Source: Bog-532 sp963805255 (lineage in GTDB: Bacteria > Actinomycetota > Actinomycetes > Streptosporangiales > Streptosporangiaceae). Taken from it: DNA of 64,000 nt. Made by a program: the position numbers and the translations under genes. The notes under the pieces were generated by a model that was given only the letters and a program-made list of their open reading frames with translations, was not told the DNA's origin and ran no database searches. Location of the stretch: positions 372,001-436,000 of the forward strand of contig CAWDTK010000011.1 in assembly GCA_963805255.1 (NCBI GenBank), written 5' to 3'. This document shows, one piece after another, positions 35,994 to 44,899 of the stretch (its first letter is position 1; each line of letters begins with the position of its first letter).

Positions 35994-36057
35994 TTGGCTC
36001 CGGTTACGGTTGGCTCCGGTTACGGTTGGCTCCGGTTACGGTTGGCTCCGGTTACGG
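35994..36057. repeat. Tandem repeat, four 16-base units
   Basis: Four copies of TTGGCTCCGGTTACGG ending at the stop of the second DUF2079 gene. The last six bases overlap its coding end. No hairpin. Confidence 0.9.
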
Positions 36058-37770
36058 CCCGCTCCGGCGGAAGACGTAGATATCCCCGATGTCGTAAATC
36101 ACGTTGTACCGGACGCCCGGATGCTGGCTGGCCACGAAGGCGGGAATGCCGGCCGGCTCAGGTGAGTAGCCGCTGTTGGTCCCGTCGAACACGATGTAGG
36201 CCGTGCTGGGGTTGCCGGCGTTGCCGATCCAGAACGTGTCGGTGCGCGCGGCCAGCGGGGCGAGCAGGTCGAGGGTGGTGGTGACGGTCGCGCCGTCGGG
36301 CACCGTGGCCATGGCCGCGTCCGCATCGGTCACGTGCGCGCCGATGCGGTACGTCGGCGGGTTCCACAGGCTGCTGACGGGGAACTGGAAGACGAGGGCG
36401 ACCGCGATGGCCAGCATCGCGGCGGCACCATGCTGGTCGATCGCCGCGGTCACCGGCTCGCGCCACCGGCCGCGCCGCCCCGGGACCGTGCTGGCCGACG
36501 CCGGCCCCGGTCCCGCCGGGCCCGATCCCGCCGCCGCCGGATTCGATGATGCCGAACGGGCCCGGCGGGACCGGATAACTGCGATCGCGTCTACCGCGGC
36601 GATGAAGAGAATCGGCATCACCGTGGCGTTGTAGTGCCACTGGATGCCCCAGAAATTGCTGTTGGTGCCGAGGAAGCGGAGCACGATCGACGGCAGCGCG
36701 ACCAGGGCGAGCGGGGACCACAACGCGATGAACGCCGTCGGCAGCAGGAGCATCAGCGTGGTCCCGAGCTTGACCGGCCAGGACGTGAAGAACTGGCGCA
36801 CCGCGCCAGCGGCGGAGAAGTGGCCGCCGGGACTCAGCGTGCCGCCGTCGCTCCAGTACTGGTAGTGATGTGCCGCGCTGAAGTGCGGGATGATCACGGT
36901 GATCGCCAGCACCGACCAGACGATGCCCCACACGATGAGCAGCTGGCCGCCGAAGATGGGGCCGCGGCCGGAGATTGGGTCACGGCCGGGTATGGGGTCA
37001 CGGCCGGGGTTGTCCCGCCACCGGCTGACGATGATCATGAGGACACCGATCGCGGCGACCGTGAAGCCCTGATCTTCCTTCACGAAGACCAGCGGCAGCG
37101 CCCAGGCCACCGCGGCCCGGGTGCGCCCGCGGACCAGCGCCGACAGCGAGAACGAGAGCAGCGGTACCGCGAACGCGATCTCGTGGAAGTCGAAGTTGAT
37201 CATCTGCTGCAGGCCCCAGGAAAACCCATACGCCGCGCCGACGGCGCCGCCCGCGCGGCGTCCCAGCTTGCCGGCCGCGGCCCAGGTCACCGGGAGCACG
37301 GACACCGCGGCCAGGAAGGCCTGCGCGACAAGCAGCGTGGCCGGGGACGGCACGATAAGGAAGAAGGGCGCGATCAGCGCGATGATCGGCGAGAAGTGGT
37401 CGCCGAGCAGGTTGACGCCGGTGCCGCGGACGTCGGCGACGGGCGCCCGCAGGTGCGCGTACTGCTTGACCAGCTCGGTGAAGATGCCCAGGTCCCACGA
37501 CGAGGGATTGAGCTGCAGGTACCGGAACAGCGAGATCACGGTATACACCGCGAAGACGAGGAGCGCGATCAGCCACGGCGCCCAGTACGGGCGGCGCCGC
37601 GGCCGGCCCGGATGGCCCGCGGCGGCGGCGCCAGAGGATCCGGCGGGGCGGGGCAGGCCGGGAGCCGCGTCTGGCTGGACCTGGCCCGCGGACTCGGCGG
37701 GGCCGACACGTGTCGCGCTGGTCGCATCCGTGCCGTCGCTCTCCAGCCCGCGTGGCCCATCTTCCGGCAT
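36052..37770 (-). CDS. DUF2079 domain-containing membrane protein
   Basis: 572 residues. A disordered N-terminus (1-60) precedes 10 or more hydrophobic segments. Family markers: NPSSWDLGIFTELVKQYAHL, LLGDHFSPIIALIAP, NFDFHEIAFAVPLLSF and LVFVKEDQGFTVAA. Paralogue of 13403-14995, sharing the D-x-G-x-F, GDHFSP, DFHE and KEDQG motifs. GT-C-like topology suggests lipid-linked sugar transfer, unproven. Confidence 0.87.
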   Translation of the reverse strand: MPEDGPRGLESDGTDATSATRVGPAESAGQVQPDAAPGLPRPAGSSGAAAAGHPGRPRRRPYWAPWLIALLVFAVYTVISLFRYLQLNPSSWDLGIFTELVKQYAHLRAPVADVRGTGVNLLGDHFSPIIALIAPFFLIVPSPATLLVAQAFLAAVSVLPVTWAAAGKLGRRAGGAVGAAYGFSWGLQQMINFDFHEIAFAVPLLSFSLSALVRGRTRAAVAWALPLVFVKEDQGFTVAAIGVLMIIVSRWRDNPGRDPIPGRDPISGRGPIFGGQLLIVWGIVWSVLAITVIIPHFSAAHHYQYWSDGGTLSPGGHFSAAGAVRQFFTSWPVKLGTTLMLLLPTAFIALWSPLALVALPSIVLRFLGTNSNFWGIQWHYNATVMPILFIAAVDAIAVIRSRRARSASSNPAAAGSGPAGPGPASASTVPGRRGRWREPVTAAIDQHGAAAMLAIAVALVFQFPVSSLWNPPTYRIGAHVTDADAAMATVPDGATVTTTLDLLAPLAARTDTFWIGNAGNPSTAYIVFDGTNSGYSPEPAGIPAFVASQHPGVRYNVIYDIGDIYVFRRSGP

Positions 37771-37827
37771 CGCAGGCAGCCTACACGCTGCGCCGCAGGC
37801 TTCTCAGGCGCGGGCGGCGGTGCGCAG

Positions 37828-38466
37828 CTACCGGGCGGTGGGGGCGGTCTCGGGGAAGGTGGCGGCGGTAGCGGCGTCGAGGAGGGTGGCGGCGGCGGCG
37901 CGGGCGGAGGCGGCGGCGGCGGTGTTGCTGTCGATCCGGGCGGCGATGTTCGCGCCGTCGTAGAGCAGCACGAGCTGATCGGCGAACGCGCCGGGATCGG
38001 GCACTCCCGCGTCGCGGGCCAGATCCGTGAACAGGTTCCGCATCCAGCCGCGGTACTCCAGGGTGGCTTCCTCGGCCGCGCTGCCCGGCGAGGACTCCGC
38101 GGTGGCGTTGACGAAGGCGCAGCCGTGGAAACCGGGCTTCGCGAACGAATCACCCTGGATGTCGAACACGCCCAGCAGGCGGTCCCGGGGATTGCCGTAT
38201 CCGGCCAGGCGCCGGGTGATGCGCTCACGCCGGCGTTGATGCCGGCCGTTCAAATAGGCCCGGATCAGCTGGTCCTTGCTGCCGAACGTGCTGTACAGCG
38301 TTGCCTTGGCCACCCCGGCCTTCTCGATGACGCGATCAATGCCGACGGTGTGGATGCCTTCTTCGTAGAAGAGCTCATCCGCGGCGGCAAGCAGCCGGTC
38401 GCGCGCCGACGACCGCGCTGCCAGTGGGCGGTCTGCCGATGACGGGGCCGATGGGGCGGTGCTCAT
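37828..38466 (-). CDS. TetR/AcrR family transcriptional repressor of the adjacent MFS gene
   Basis: 212 residues. HTH at 22-65 (ADELFYEEGIHTVGIDRVIE; KAGVAKATLYSTFGSKDQLI). The C-terminal domain has GCAFVNATAESSPG, seen in YxaF/LmrA-like TetR repressors of exporters. Divergent from the MFS gene, sharing an 82-base region with two CAGAC-nn-GTCTG operators. Ligand probably an MFS substrate. Confidence 0.9.
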   Translation of the reverse strand: MSTAPSAPSSADRPLAARSSARDRLLAAADELFYEEGIHTVGIDRVIEKAGVAKATLYSTFGSKDQLIRAYLNGRHQRRRERITRRLAGYGNPRDRLLGVFDIQGDSFAKPGFHGCAFVNATAESSPGSAAEEATLEYRGWMRNLFTDLARDAGVPDPGAFADQLVLLYDGANIAARIDSNTAAAASARAAAATLLDAATAATFPETAPTAR

Positions 38467-38469
38467 GAC

Positions 38470-38527
38470 TTGACAATACCAGACCTGTCTGTCTAGGTTG
38501 GGGACGTTGGCAGACAGACTAGTCTGT
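38470..38527 (+). promoter_or_regulatory. MFS promoter with two TetR operators
   Basis: TTGACA (38470-38475) and CTAGGT (38493-38498) with 17-base spacing form a sigma70-type promoter. Operator 1 CAGACCTGTCTG (38480-38491) lies between them; operator 2 ACAGACTAGTCTGT (38514-38527) follows. Both share CAGAC-nn-GTCTG, their starts 35 bases apart, as expected for the neighbouring TetR protein. Confidence 0.72.
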
Positions 38528-38548
38528 TTCTACGGGAGGCTTGTTCCA

Positions 38549-40027
38549 GTGACTGCTGTTCTTCCGCGCACCGCACATGTCACCCCCGCTGTGGGTGGCA
38601 CCCATGCCGCACGCGTCGCCCGCGCAGTGGAGGTCGCCCGCGCCGTGGGGGTCAGCCGCGCCGTGGGGGTCAGCCGCGCCGTGGGGGTCAGCCGCGCCGG
38701 GAGTGGCGCCCAGGCCGCGCATGCGCCCCGGCCGGCCGGGGGCCACCATCCCGGGCGCCTCCCCCGGCCGGTCGCGTTCTACCTGCTGGCGTCGGTCATC
38801 GTGTCGTTCCTGGCCGGCTCCAGCGCGCCGACGCCGCTGTACGCCGTCTACGCGTCGAAGTGGGGTTTCTCGCCGATCACCACGACCGTGGTCTTTGGCG
38901 TCTACGCCCTCGCCGTGCTGACCGCGCTGCTGACCGTCGGCTCGCTGTCCGACCACGTCGGCCGGCGGCCGGTGCTGCTGGCCGCGATCGCCACCCAGTC
39001 CCTGGTCATGGTGGTGTTCACCACGGCGGGCGGGGTGCCGCAGTTGCTGATCGCCCGGGTCATCCAGGGCCTGTCGACCGGGGCCGCGGCCGGGGCCGTC
39101 GGCGCCGGGATGCTCGACCTGAACAAGGCCAAGGGGACGATCGCCAACGCAGTGGCGCCCATCACCGGCACCGCCTCCGGCGCCCTCGGTTCCGGGCTCG
39201 TCGTGCAGTTCCTGCCCGAGCCGACGCACCTGGTCTACCTGGTGCTGCTGGGCGTGTTCGTGCTGCAGGGCCTCGGGGTCGCGCTGATGCCCGAGCCGTC
39301 GACGCCGGGTCCCGGCGCGCTGGCGTCCATCCGGCCCCGGTTCGCGGTGCCGGCCCAGACCCGCAAGCCGCTGCTGCTCGCCATCCCGGCCCTGGTGGCG
39401 GTCTGGGCCCTGGCCGGCCTCTACGGGGCGCTCGGCCCGGCGCTGGTCCGGCTGGTCTCCGGGTCGGGCTCCACCGTGCTGGGCGGCCTGTCGCTGTCCG
39501 TGCTGGCCGCCAGCGGCGCGGTGGCGGTGCTGGTGCTGCGGAAGCAGTCGCCGCGTGCGCTGGCGCTTATCGGGGGCACCGCGCTGATCGCGGGGGTCGG
39601 GCTGACCGTGCTGGCCGTGACGTTCGGCTCGGTGGCCGGCTTCTTCGTGGGGACGGCGATCGCCGGGGCCGGATTCGGCGGCGGTTTTCAGGGCGCGATC
39701 CGCTCGGTGATACCGCTCGCGGCGCCGCACCAGCGCGCCGGGGTGCTGTCCGTCATCTACGTGGTCTCCTACCTGGCCATGGGCCTGCCGGCGGTGATCG
39801 CCGGGTTCCTCCTGGTGCACGAGGGCGACCTGCTGGCCACCGCCGCGCAGTATGGCGTGGCGGTGATGGTGCTCGCGGCGCTCGCGCTGCTCGGGGCGGC
39901 GCGGCCCGCCCGGCAGCCGGCCCCGGCGAACCCGGTTCCGGCGACCGTCCCGGTGCCCGCCCGCCGGCCCGCTCCGGCCCCCGTGTCCGCGGACCGGCCC
40001 GTCCCGGACTGCCCCGCGTTCCGGTGA
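38549..40027 (+). CDS. MFS transporter (drug-exporter type)
   Basis: 492 residues from GTG 38549, with GGGAGG 9 bases upstream. The first 70 residues are an unusual cytoplasmic leader with three six-residue repeats (GVSRAV, 18-base units at about 38637-38690). Then 12 membrane segments; the motif A region is VGSLSDHVGRRPVLL between TM2 and TM3. No catalytic domain. Regulated by the divergent TetR repressor. Substrate unknown. Confidence 0.88.
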   Translation: MTAVLPRTAHVTPAVGGTHAARVARAVEVARAVGVSRAVGVSRAVGVSRAGSGAQAAHAPRPAGGHHPGRLPRPVAFYLLASVIVSFLAGSSAPTPLYAVYASKWGFSPITTTVVFGVYALAVLTALLTVGSLSDHVGRRPVLLAAIATQSLVMVVFTTAGGVPQLLIARVIQGLSTGAAAGAVGAGMLDLNKAKGTIANAVAPITGTASGALGSGLVVQFLPEPTHLVYLVLLGVFVLQGLGVALMPEPSTPGPGALASIRPRFAVPAQTRKPLLLAIPALVAVWALAGLYGALGPALVRLVSGSGSTVLGGLSLSVLAASGAVAVLVLRKQSPRALALIGGTALIAGVGLTVLAVTFGSVAGFFVGTAIAGAGFGGGFQGAIRSVIPLAAPHQRAGVLSVIYVVSYLAMGLPAVIAGFLLVHEGDLLATAAQYGVAVMVLAALALLGAARPARQPAPANPVPATVPVPARRPAPAPVSADRPVPDCPAFR

Positions 40028-40096
40028 GAACGGCGGCGGCCGGCGCTCCCCCAGCGGGAGCGTCGGCCGCGTCCCGCTGAGAGGACGCCGTCCCGG

Positions 40097-40924
40097 CTAC
40101 TTGAGCAGCAAGCGGCGGATGCGGCGGCTGGCCACGTACAACCCGGCCAGGCCGAGCACCGCCAGGTACGCCACGCTGGCGAGCATGGCCGGGCCGACGA
40201 TACCGAGGGCGAGCCCGCGCAGCAAGATCACGGCCTGGTACAGCGGCGTGCACTCCACGACGATCTGCAGCGCCCTCGGGTAGACGTTCAGCGGGTAGAA
40301 GGTCGTGGAGAACAGGAACATCGGCAGCGTGGCCAGGACGACGAAGTCGAAGTCCTTCCAGCTGCGCATGAAGGTGGTGGCCGCCATCCCGGCCCCGGCG
40401 AACGCGAAGCCGATGAGCACCGACGCGGGGACCGCGACCAGCAGCCAGGCCGAATGCACCAGCCCCATGGCCGCCAGCACCAGCAGGAACGTGATCGCGT
40501 ACAGCAGGGCGCGGCTCAGGGCCCAGGTGATCTCGCCAAGCGCGATGTCGCCTGGCCCCAGCGGGGTGGCCAGCGCGGCGTCGTAGACCTTGGCGTACTT
40601 GAGCTTGTGGAACACGTTGAAGGTGGAGTCGTAGACCGCGCCGTTCATCGAGGAGGTGGCCAGCAGCGCGGGCGCCACGAACTCCGTGTACCCCACCGGC
40701 CGCCCGCCGGGCCCGGTCACCGGCCCGACCAGGGCGCCCAGGCCGATCCTGATCGACAGCAGGTAGAACAGCGGTTCCAGCACCCCGGTGATCAGCAGGA
40801 TCCACAGGTGACGGTAGGCCCGGGCGTTCCGCTCGACCAGCGGCAGGCCGCCTCTTCCAGTGGCCAGGGACCGGCCGAGCAGTCCGGGCAGCGGCAGCCG
40901 CAGGGTCGCGGGACTGCTACTCAT
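40097..40924 (-). CDS. ABC-2 type transporter permease
   Basis: 275 residues with six membrane segments and the ABC-2 organisation seen in daunorubicin-type exporters (ILLITGVLEPLFYLLSIRIG; YTEFVAPALLATSSMNGAVY). Its start overlaps the preceding permease stop by eight bases. Forms an exporter with the other permease and the ATPase at 41817-42788. Confidence 0.9.
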   Translation of the reverse strand: MSSSPATLRLPLPGLLGRSLATGRGGLPLVERNARAYRHLWILLITGVLEPLFYLLSIRIGLGALVGPVTGPGGRPVGYTEFVAPALLATSSMNGAVYDSTFNVFHKLKYAKVYDAALATPLGPGDIALGEITWALSRALLYAITFLLVLAAMGLVHSAWLLVAVPASVLIGFAFAGAGMAATTFMRSWKDFDFVVLATLPMFLFSTTFYPLNVYPRALQIVVECTPLYQAVILLRGLALGIVGPAMLASVAYLAVLGLAGLYVASRRIRRLLLK

Positions 40925-41744
40925 GGAGCCGCCTCCGGTAGGTCCGCAGGGCCACGGCGTACCCGGCTGCGGTGAGGGCGAGCAGGTACCCGACGTGCAC
41001 GGCCGCGCCGCCCAGATCGGCGGTGCCGAGGCTGAGCGTGCGGCACAGCTCCACGCCGTGCCACAGCGGTGTCACGTAGGCGACCGGCTGCAGCCACCCG
41101 GGGAGCTGCGTGATCGGGAAGAACGTGCCGGAGAACAGGAACAGCGGGACCATCAGGAACCGCATCAGCACGCTGAAGCTCGTGTCGCGGGTCCGGGTCA
41201 CCGCCCACGCCATCAGCGCCGGCGCGAACGCCAGCCCGGTCAGCACCGCCACCGGCAGGGACGCGATGGCCAGCGGCGAGCGGGCCGCGCCGAACGCGGC
41301 GATCAGGGCGAGGAACACCCCGCAATTCATGGTCAGCCGCAGGATGACGAACAGCAGGTGGCCGCGGAACACGTCGCCCGGGCGCAGCGGGCTGGCCACC
41401 GCGGCGAAGTAGTTCTGCACCCACTTGACCGAGCCGAGGACCGGGTACAGCCCCTCGCCGAACGCGGTCTGCATGGCGGTGGCGGCCAGCAGCCCCGGCG
41501 CGATGAAGGCCAGGTAGCTGACGCCCAGGATGCCGCCGGCGTGCCGGTTCACCAGCGATCCCAGGCCCGCGCCCATCGCGCCGAGATAGAGCAGCGGGCC
41601 CAGCACGCTGGAGATGACCGAACCGCGCCAGGTCCGCCGGTAGTCGGTCAGCCAGAACCGGAATTCGCGCACCGCGAAGGACCACCGCGCTCCCCCGGCG
41701 GTTACCGGCGCGGCGGGCCCCGTGTGGGTGACCTGAGCGGTCAT
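40917..41744 (-). CDS. ABC-2 type transporter permease
   Basis: 275 residues from ATG 41744 (GTG 41771 possible). Six membrane segments; VREFRFWLTDYRRTWRGSV and YLAFIAPGLLAATAMQTAFG are typical ABC-2 permease stretches. Second half of a heterodimeric permease with the 40097 gene, downstream of the ATPase gene. Substrate unknown; antibiotics or lipids are exported by relatives. Confidence 0.9.
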   Translation of the reverse strand: MTAQVTHTGPAAPVTAGGARWSFAVREFRFWLTDYRRTWRGSVISSVLGPLLYLGAMGAGLGSLVNRHAGGILGVSYLAFIAPGLLAATAMQTAFGEGLYPVLGSVKWVQNYFAAVASPLRPGDVFRGHLLFVILRLTMNCGVFLALIAAFGAARSPLAIASLPVAVLTGLAFAPALMAWAVTRTRDTSFSVLMRFLMVPLFLFSGTFFPITQLPGWLQPVAYVTPLWHGVELCRTLSLGTADLGGAAVHVGYLLALTAAGYAVALRTYRRRLHE

Positions 41745-41816
41745 CGATCGTCCAGCTTCAGTCGTCTTCACGGTCTTGAGTAGTCTCGGGTGGTCTTCGG
41801 CAGGCTTCAGGCGGGC

Positions 41817-42788
41817 TCAGTCGTCCAGGTGCCGGCCGGTCAGCCGGAGGAACACGTCCTCGAGCGTGCTGCGCCGGGCCAGCGAGGTGAGCGGTTCGAG
41901 GCCGAGCCCGCGCACCGCCGCGAAAGCCTCGTCCCCGTTCCTGGTGTAGACGAGCACCCGGTCGGCGAGCACTTCCAGCCGCTCGGCGGGCCCTGCATGC
42001 GCTGCGTGCCCGCCGGGCAGGGCGGCGAGCTTCTCCGCCGCCTGCTCGTGGTCGCCGGGGTCGAAGCGGAGCTCGAGGACCTCGGGGGTGGAGTACCGCT
42101 CGATCAGCGCGCGCGGCGAGCCCTCGGCCGCGATCCGGCCGCCGTCCATCACCACGAGCCGGTCGCAGAGCTGCTCGGCCTCGTCCATGTAGTGCGTGGT
42201 CAGGATGAGGGTGACGCCACGCTGCTTGAGCCGGAAGAGCCGGTCCCACACGATGTGCCGGGCCTGTGGGTCCAGGCCGGTGGTGGGCTCGTCGAGCAGC
42301 AGGATGTCCGGCTCGTTGATCAGCGAGCGGGCGATGACGAGGCGGCGTTTCATGCCCCCGGACAGCGGCTCGACCCGGTCTTCGGCGCGGTCACCGAGCT
42401 GGACGAAGTCCAGCAGCATCGCGCTGCGCTCGCGGATCAGGGCGCGGGGCAGCCCGAAGTAGCGGCCGTAGACGAGCAGGTTCTCCCGCACCGTCAGCTC
42501 GATGTCAAGGGTGTTCTCCTGCGGGACGACACCCAGGCGCGCCCGGATCGCCGGGCCGTTCGTCACCGGATCCAGTCCCAGGATGGTCAGCTCGCCGCTG
42601 GTCGGCGGGGACACGCAGCCGATCATGCGCATGGTCGAGGACTTGCCCGCGCCGTTGGGGCCGAGGAAGCCGAACGCCTCGCCCCGCGGGATACTAAAAT
42701 CGATGCCGTCGACCGCGGTGAAGTCCCCGAATTGCTTGGTGAGGCCGCGGGCTTGGACGAGTACCCCGGCTACCTCGGCGTGTGACAC
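41817..42788 (-). CDS. ABC transporter ATP-binding protein (DrrA-like)
   Basis: 323 residues. Walker A GPNGAGKSS, Q-loop VVPQENTLD, signature LSGGMKRR, Walker B DILLLDEPTTGLD, H-loop THYM. The C-terminal about 80 residues form a DrrA-like regulatory extension ending STLEDVFLRLTGR. GTG 42788 start. First gene of the three-gene exporter operon; the permease pair follows after 72 bases. Confidence 0.93.
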   Translation of the reverse strand: MSHAEVAGVLVQARGLTKQFGDFTAVDGIDFSIPRGEAFGFLGPNGAGKSSTMRMIGCVSPPTSGELTILGLDPVTNGPAIRARLGVVPQENTLDIELTVRENLLVYGRYFGLPRALIRERSAMLLDFVQLGDRAEDRVEPLSGGMKRRLVIARSLINEPDILLLDEPTTGLDPQARHIVWDRLFRLKQRGVTLILTTHYMDEAEQLCDRLVVMDGGRIAAEGSPRALIERYSTPEVLELRFDPGDHEQAAEKLAALPGGHAAHAGPAERLEVLADRVLVYTRNGDEAFAAVRGLGLEPLTSLARRSTLEDVFLRLTGRHLDD

Positions 42789-42890
42789 CTTCGTGACGTT
42801 ACCTCGGGGCCCGGACAATTTAACAACACGTTTTCCGGCTCCGATGTGTGTAATCCGGCATAGGAAGGTAACCTCAGCCAACGCGCCCGT

Positions 42891-43610
42891 ATGCGTATGG
42901 CGATGATCGAAGGGACTCTCCACCAGGTGAAATACATCTGTGACATTTATTCACGCTTCACGGTCCTGATTCACGAGATCGCCAAGTTCGGCATCGTCGG
43001 CGGCATCGGCTTCGTCGTCCAGCTCGGTATCACCGACGGCGTTCACCTGGGGCTCGGCCTGGGAGCCCTCACTTCGGTGGTCATCGGCTACGTCGTGGCG
43101 ACGGTCGTCACCTTCCTCGGCAACCGCCACTGGGCCTTCAAGCACCGCCAGGGCAAGGGCCTCGGGCACGAGACGACGATGTTCGTCCTGCTGAACGTGG
43201 TCGGCCTGGGCATCCAGGAAGCCGTCGTCGCCTTCGTCCACTACGGCCTGCACATGACCGACCCGCTCTCCTACAACGTCGCCAACGTGGTGGGAATCGG
43301 GCTCGGCACGCTGTTCCGGCTGTGGTCCTACCGCAAGTGGGTCTTCCTCGAGGTCACCGACGAGCCGGCCGAGGTCGCGCCGACGGTGCTGCCCGCTGAG
43401 GAGCATTCGGCGGCTCCGGCCGGGGCGCCCCACTCGGTGGGGATGCGCGCGGCCGGGGAGCACGCAGCCGGGGCGCATTCGGGTGGGATGCCCGCGAACG
43501 ACGCGAACGGCGCGAACGGCGCGCGCGCAGGCGGGGTGCACGCGGCGGGGAGGCACCGGGCGGCCGAGGCGCGCCCGGCTGAGCCCGAGCCGGAGGAGAT
43601 CTACCCCTAG
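42891..43610 (+). CDS. GtrA family membrane protein
   Basis: 239 residues. The GtrA core at about 30-155 has four membrane helices: HEIAKFGIVGGIGFVVQLGI, VVATVVTFLGNRHWAFKH, FVLLNVVGLGIQEAVVAF and VGIGLGTLFRLWSYRKWVF. These proteins help flip polyprenyl-linked sugars for cell-wall polysaccharides. The C-terminal about 80 residues are a Gly/Ala/His/Pro-rich tail. Start uncertain among ATG 42891, ATG 42903 and GTG 42930. Divergent from the ABC exporter. Confidence 0.85.
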   Translation: MRMAMIEGTLHQVKYICDIYSRFTVLIHEIAKFGIVGGIGFVVQLGITDGVHLGLGLGALTSVVIGYVVATVVTFLGNRHWAFKHRQGKGLGHETTMFVLLNVVGLGIQEAVVAFVHYGLHMTDPLSYNVANVVGIGLGTLFRLWSYRKWVFLEVTDEPAEVAPTVLPAEEHSAAPAGAPHSVGMRAAGEHAAGAHSGGMPANDANGANGARAGGVHAAGRHRAAEARPAEPEPEEIYP

Positions 43611-43639
43611 CCGTCCGTCAGCTGACGGTTCACTCCCCC

Positions 43640-43753
43640 GAAGCACACACCGCGCCGTTGTCAGGCACGATCCAGGGCCCGTTCGGCTGGCCGGTCATTC
43701 GGGGAAGCACACGCCGTGCCGCTGGCCGGCGCGATCCCGGGTCCGTTCGGCTG
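43640..43753. repeat. Two 50-base imperfect direct repeats
   Basis: GAAGCACAC...CCGTTCGGCTG occurs at 43640-43689 and 43704-43753 with 8 mismatches in 50. It lies between the converging GtrA and GT51 genes and is non-coding. A 14-base palindrome CCGTCAGCTGACGG precedes it (43615-43628). Confidence 0.75.
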
Positions 43754-43764
43754 ATTTTCAGCTG

Positions 43765-44685
43765 TCAGCGGGAGCAGCCGGTTCCCTGTGGCACCAGGTT
43801 GAGCTGCTGGGCGAGCACCGCGCTGCCCTGCGCCTGGGTCAGGTCTCCGACGGCCACCAGGCGGGCGACGACATGCTGCTCGCGGGCCCGGGCGTTCTGC
43901 GGGTTGCTACGCGGGTCATCGATGGTGGGGGCGTTCACCACGCCGGCCAGGACCGCGGCCTGCGGCCAGGTCAGCTGGGCCGGCTCGGTGCCGAAGTAGC
44001 CGCAGCTGGCGTCGCGGAGCCCGTAGTGGTAGTCACCGTAGTAGGCGACCTCGGCGTACATCTGCAGGATCTGCGCCTTGCTGTAACTCATGTTCAGCTT
44101 GAGGGCCAGTACGACCTGCTCGGTCTCTACGGTGAGCCCGGAACGCCCGGTGGTGTAGAGGTTCTTGGCGAGCTGCTGCTCCAGCGTGCTGCCGCCCTGG
44201 TCAGAATGCCCGGTGAGCTTGCCCGCGATCAGCCGCGCCACAGCGAGCGGGTCCACGCCGGGGGTGGAGTAGAACCGGTGATCTTCGGTGGCGACGAGCG
44301 CCTCGGTGAAGCGGGGCGGCGGCTGGACGCCCGGATAGCTGATGCCATGCTGCACGGCCTGCTCCTGCACCAGGGCCGGGGCCTGGCTGACCGACGGGGT
44401 GATCAGGAAGAGCCCCCCCACGACGATGACGAGCAGGACGATGCCGACCGTGAGTGTCTTGAGGAGGCGGACCGGCCAGCGGCGGCGCTCGAGGCGGCGT
44501 GTATTGCGCGGGTTGCGTGGCGGGCCCTGGTTGCGTGGCGGGCGGGGCCTGCGGGCGCGCTGGGCATAGGGCAGCGTGGCGTCGGAGCCATAACGTCCGG
44601 CTCCGTAACCGTCAGAGTAGCCGTCCGGCTCGTAGGGCCCGCCGGGCTCGTAGCCGCCACGCGATGACATGCCGGACGCCCTCAC
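43765..44685 (-). CDS. GT51 peptidoglycan glycosyltransferase (monofunctional)
   Basis: 306 residues from GTG 44685 with GGAGG 6 bases upstream. A Tyr/Gly/Pro/Arg-rich cytoplasmic region (1-70), one transmembrane helix (TLTVGIVLLVIVVGGLFLI), then the GT51 domain with catalytic Glu in ATEDHRFY, GGSTLEQQLAKNLY and a second Glu in MYAEVAYYG. No transpeptidase domain. It polymerises lipid II into glycan strands. Confidence 0.9.
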   Translation of the reverse strand: MRASGMSSRGGYEPGGPYEPDGYSDGYGAGRYGSDATLPYAQRARRPRPPRNQGPPRNPRNTRRLERRRWPVRLLKTLTVGIVLLVIVVGGLFLITPSVSQAPALVQEQAVQHGISYPGVQPPPRFTEALVATEDHRFYSTPGVDPLAVARLIAGKLTGHSDQGGSTLEQQLAKNLYTTGRSGLTVETEQVVLALKLNMSYSKAQILQMYAEVAYYGDYHYGLRDASCGYFGTEPAQLTWPQAAVLAGVVNAPTIDDPRSNPQNARAREQHVVARLVAVGDLTQAQGSAVLAQQLNLVPQGTGCSR

Positions 44686-44843
44686 CCAGTTCCTCCTTGC
44701 CGGGTGCGAATCCGGCTATACGACGCCAGATCTGTCTACCCGCGAATCTGTCCACCCGCGAAACGAACGTGCTGCCTCCCGTGGTGCCCCGCCCCGTCAG
44801 GTCACGGTAAACGGTGTCAACTCTAATGCCTGGTCTCCGTGCC

Positions 44844-44893
44844 GCCGCTGTTCCTTGCGCGCGTGTCTGCCGCTGTTCCTTGCGCGCGTGCCT
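44844..44893. repeat. Two 25-base direct repeats
   Basis: GCCGCTGTTCCTTGCGCGCG plus TGTCT/TGCCT, twice in tandem, followed by a partial third copy. It directly abuts the surviving end of the esterase remnant and may mark the deletion joint. Confidence 0.75.
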
Positions 44894-44899
44894 GCCGCT

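Noticed and set aside
38519..39820. Minus-strand Gln/His/Arg-rich frame opposite the MFS gene
   Set aside because: Composition typical of antisense to membrane proteins; no homology.
41817..42923. Longer ATPase start at 42923
   Set aside because: Would overlap the divergent GtrA 5' region and adds a non-family leader; GTG 42788 fits.
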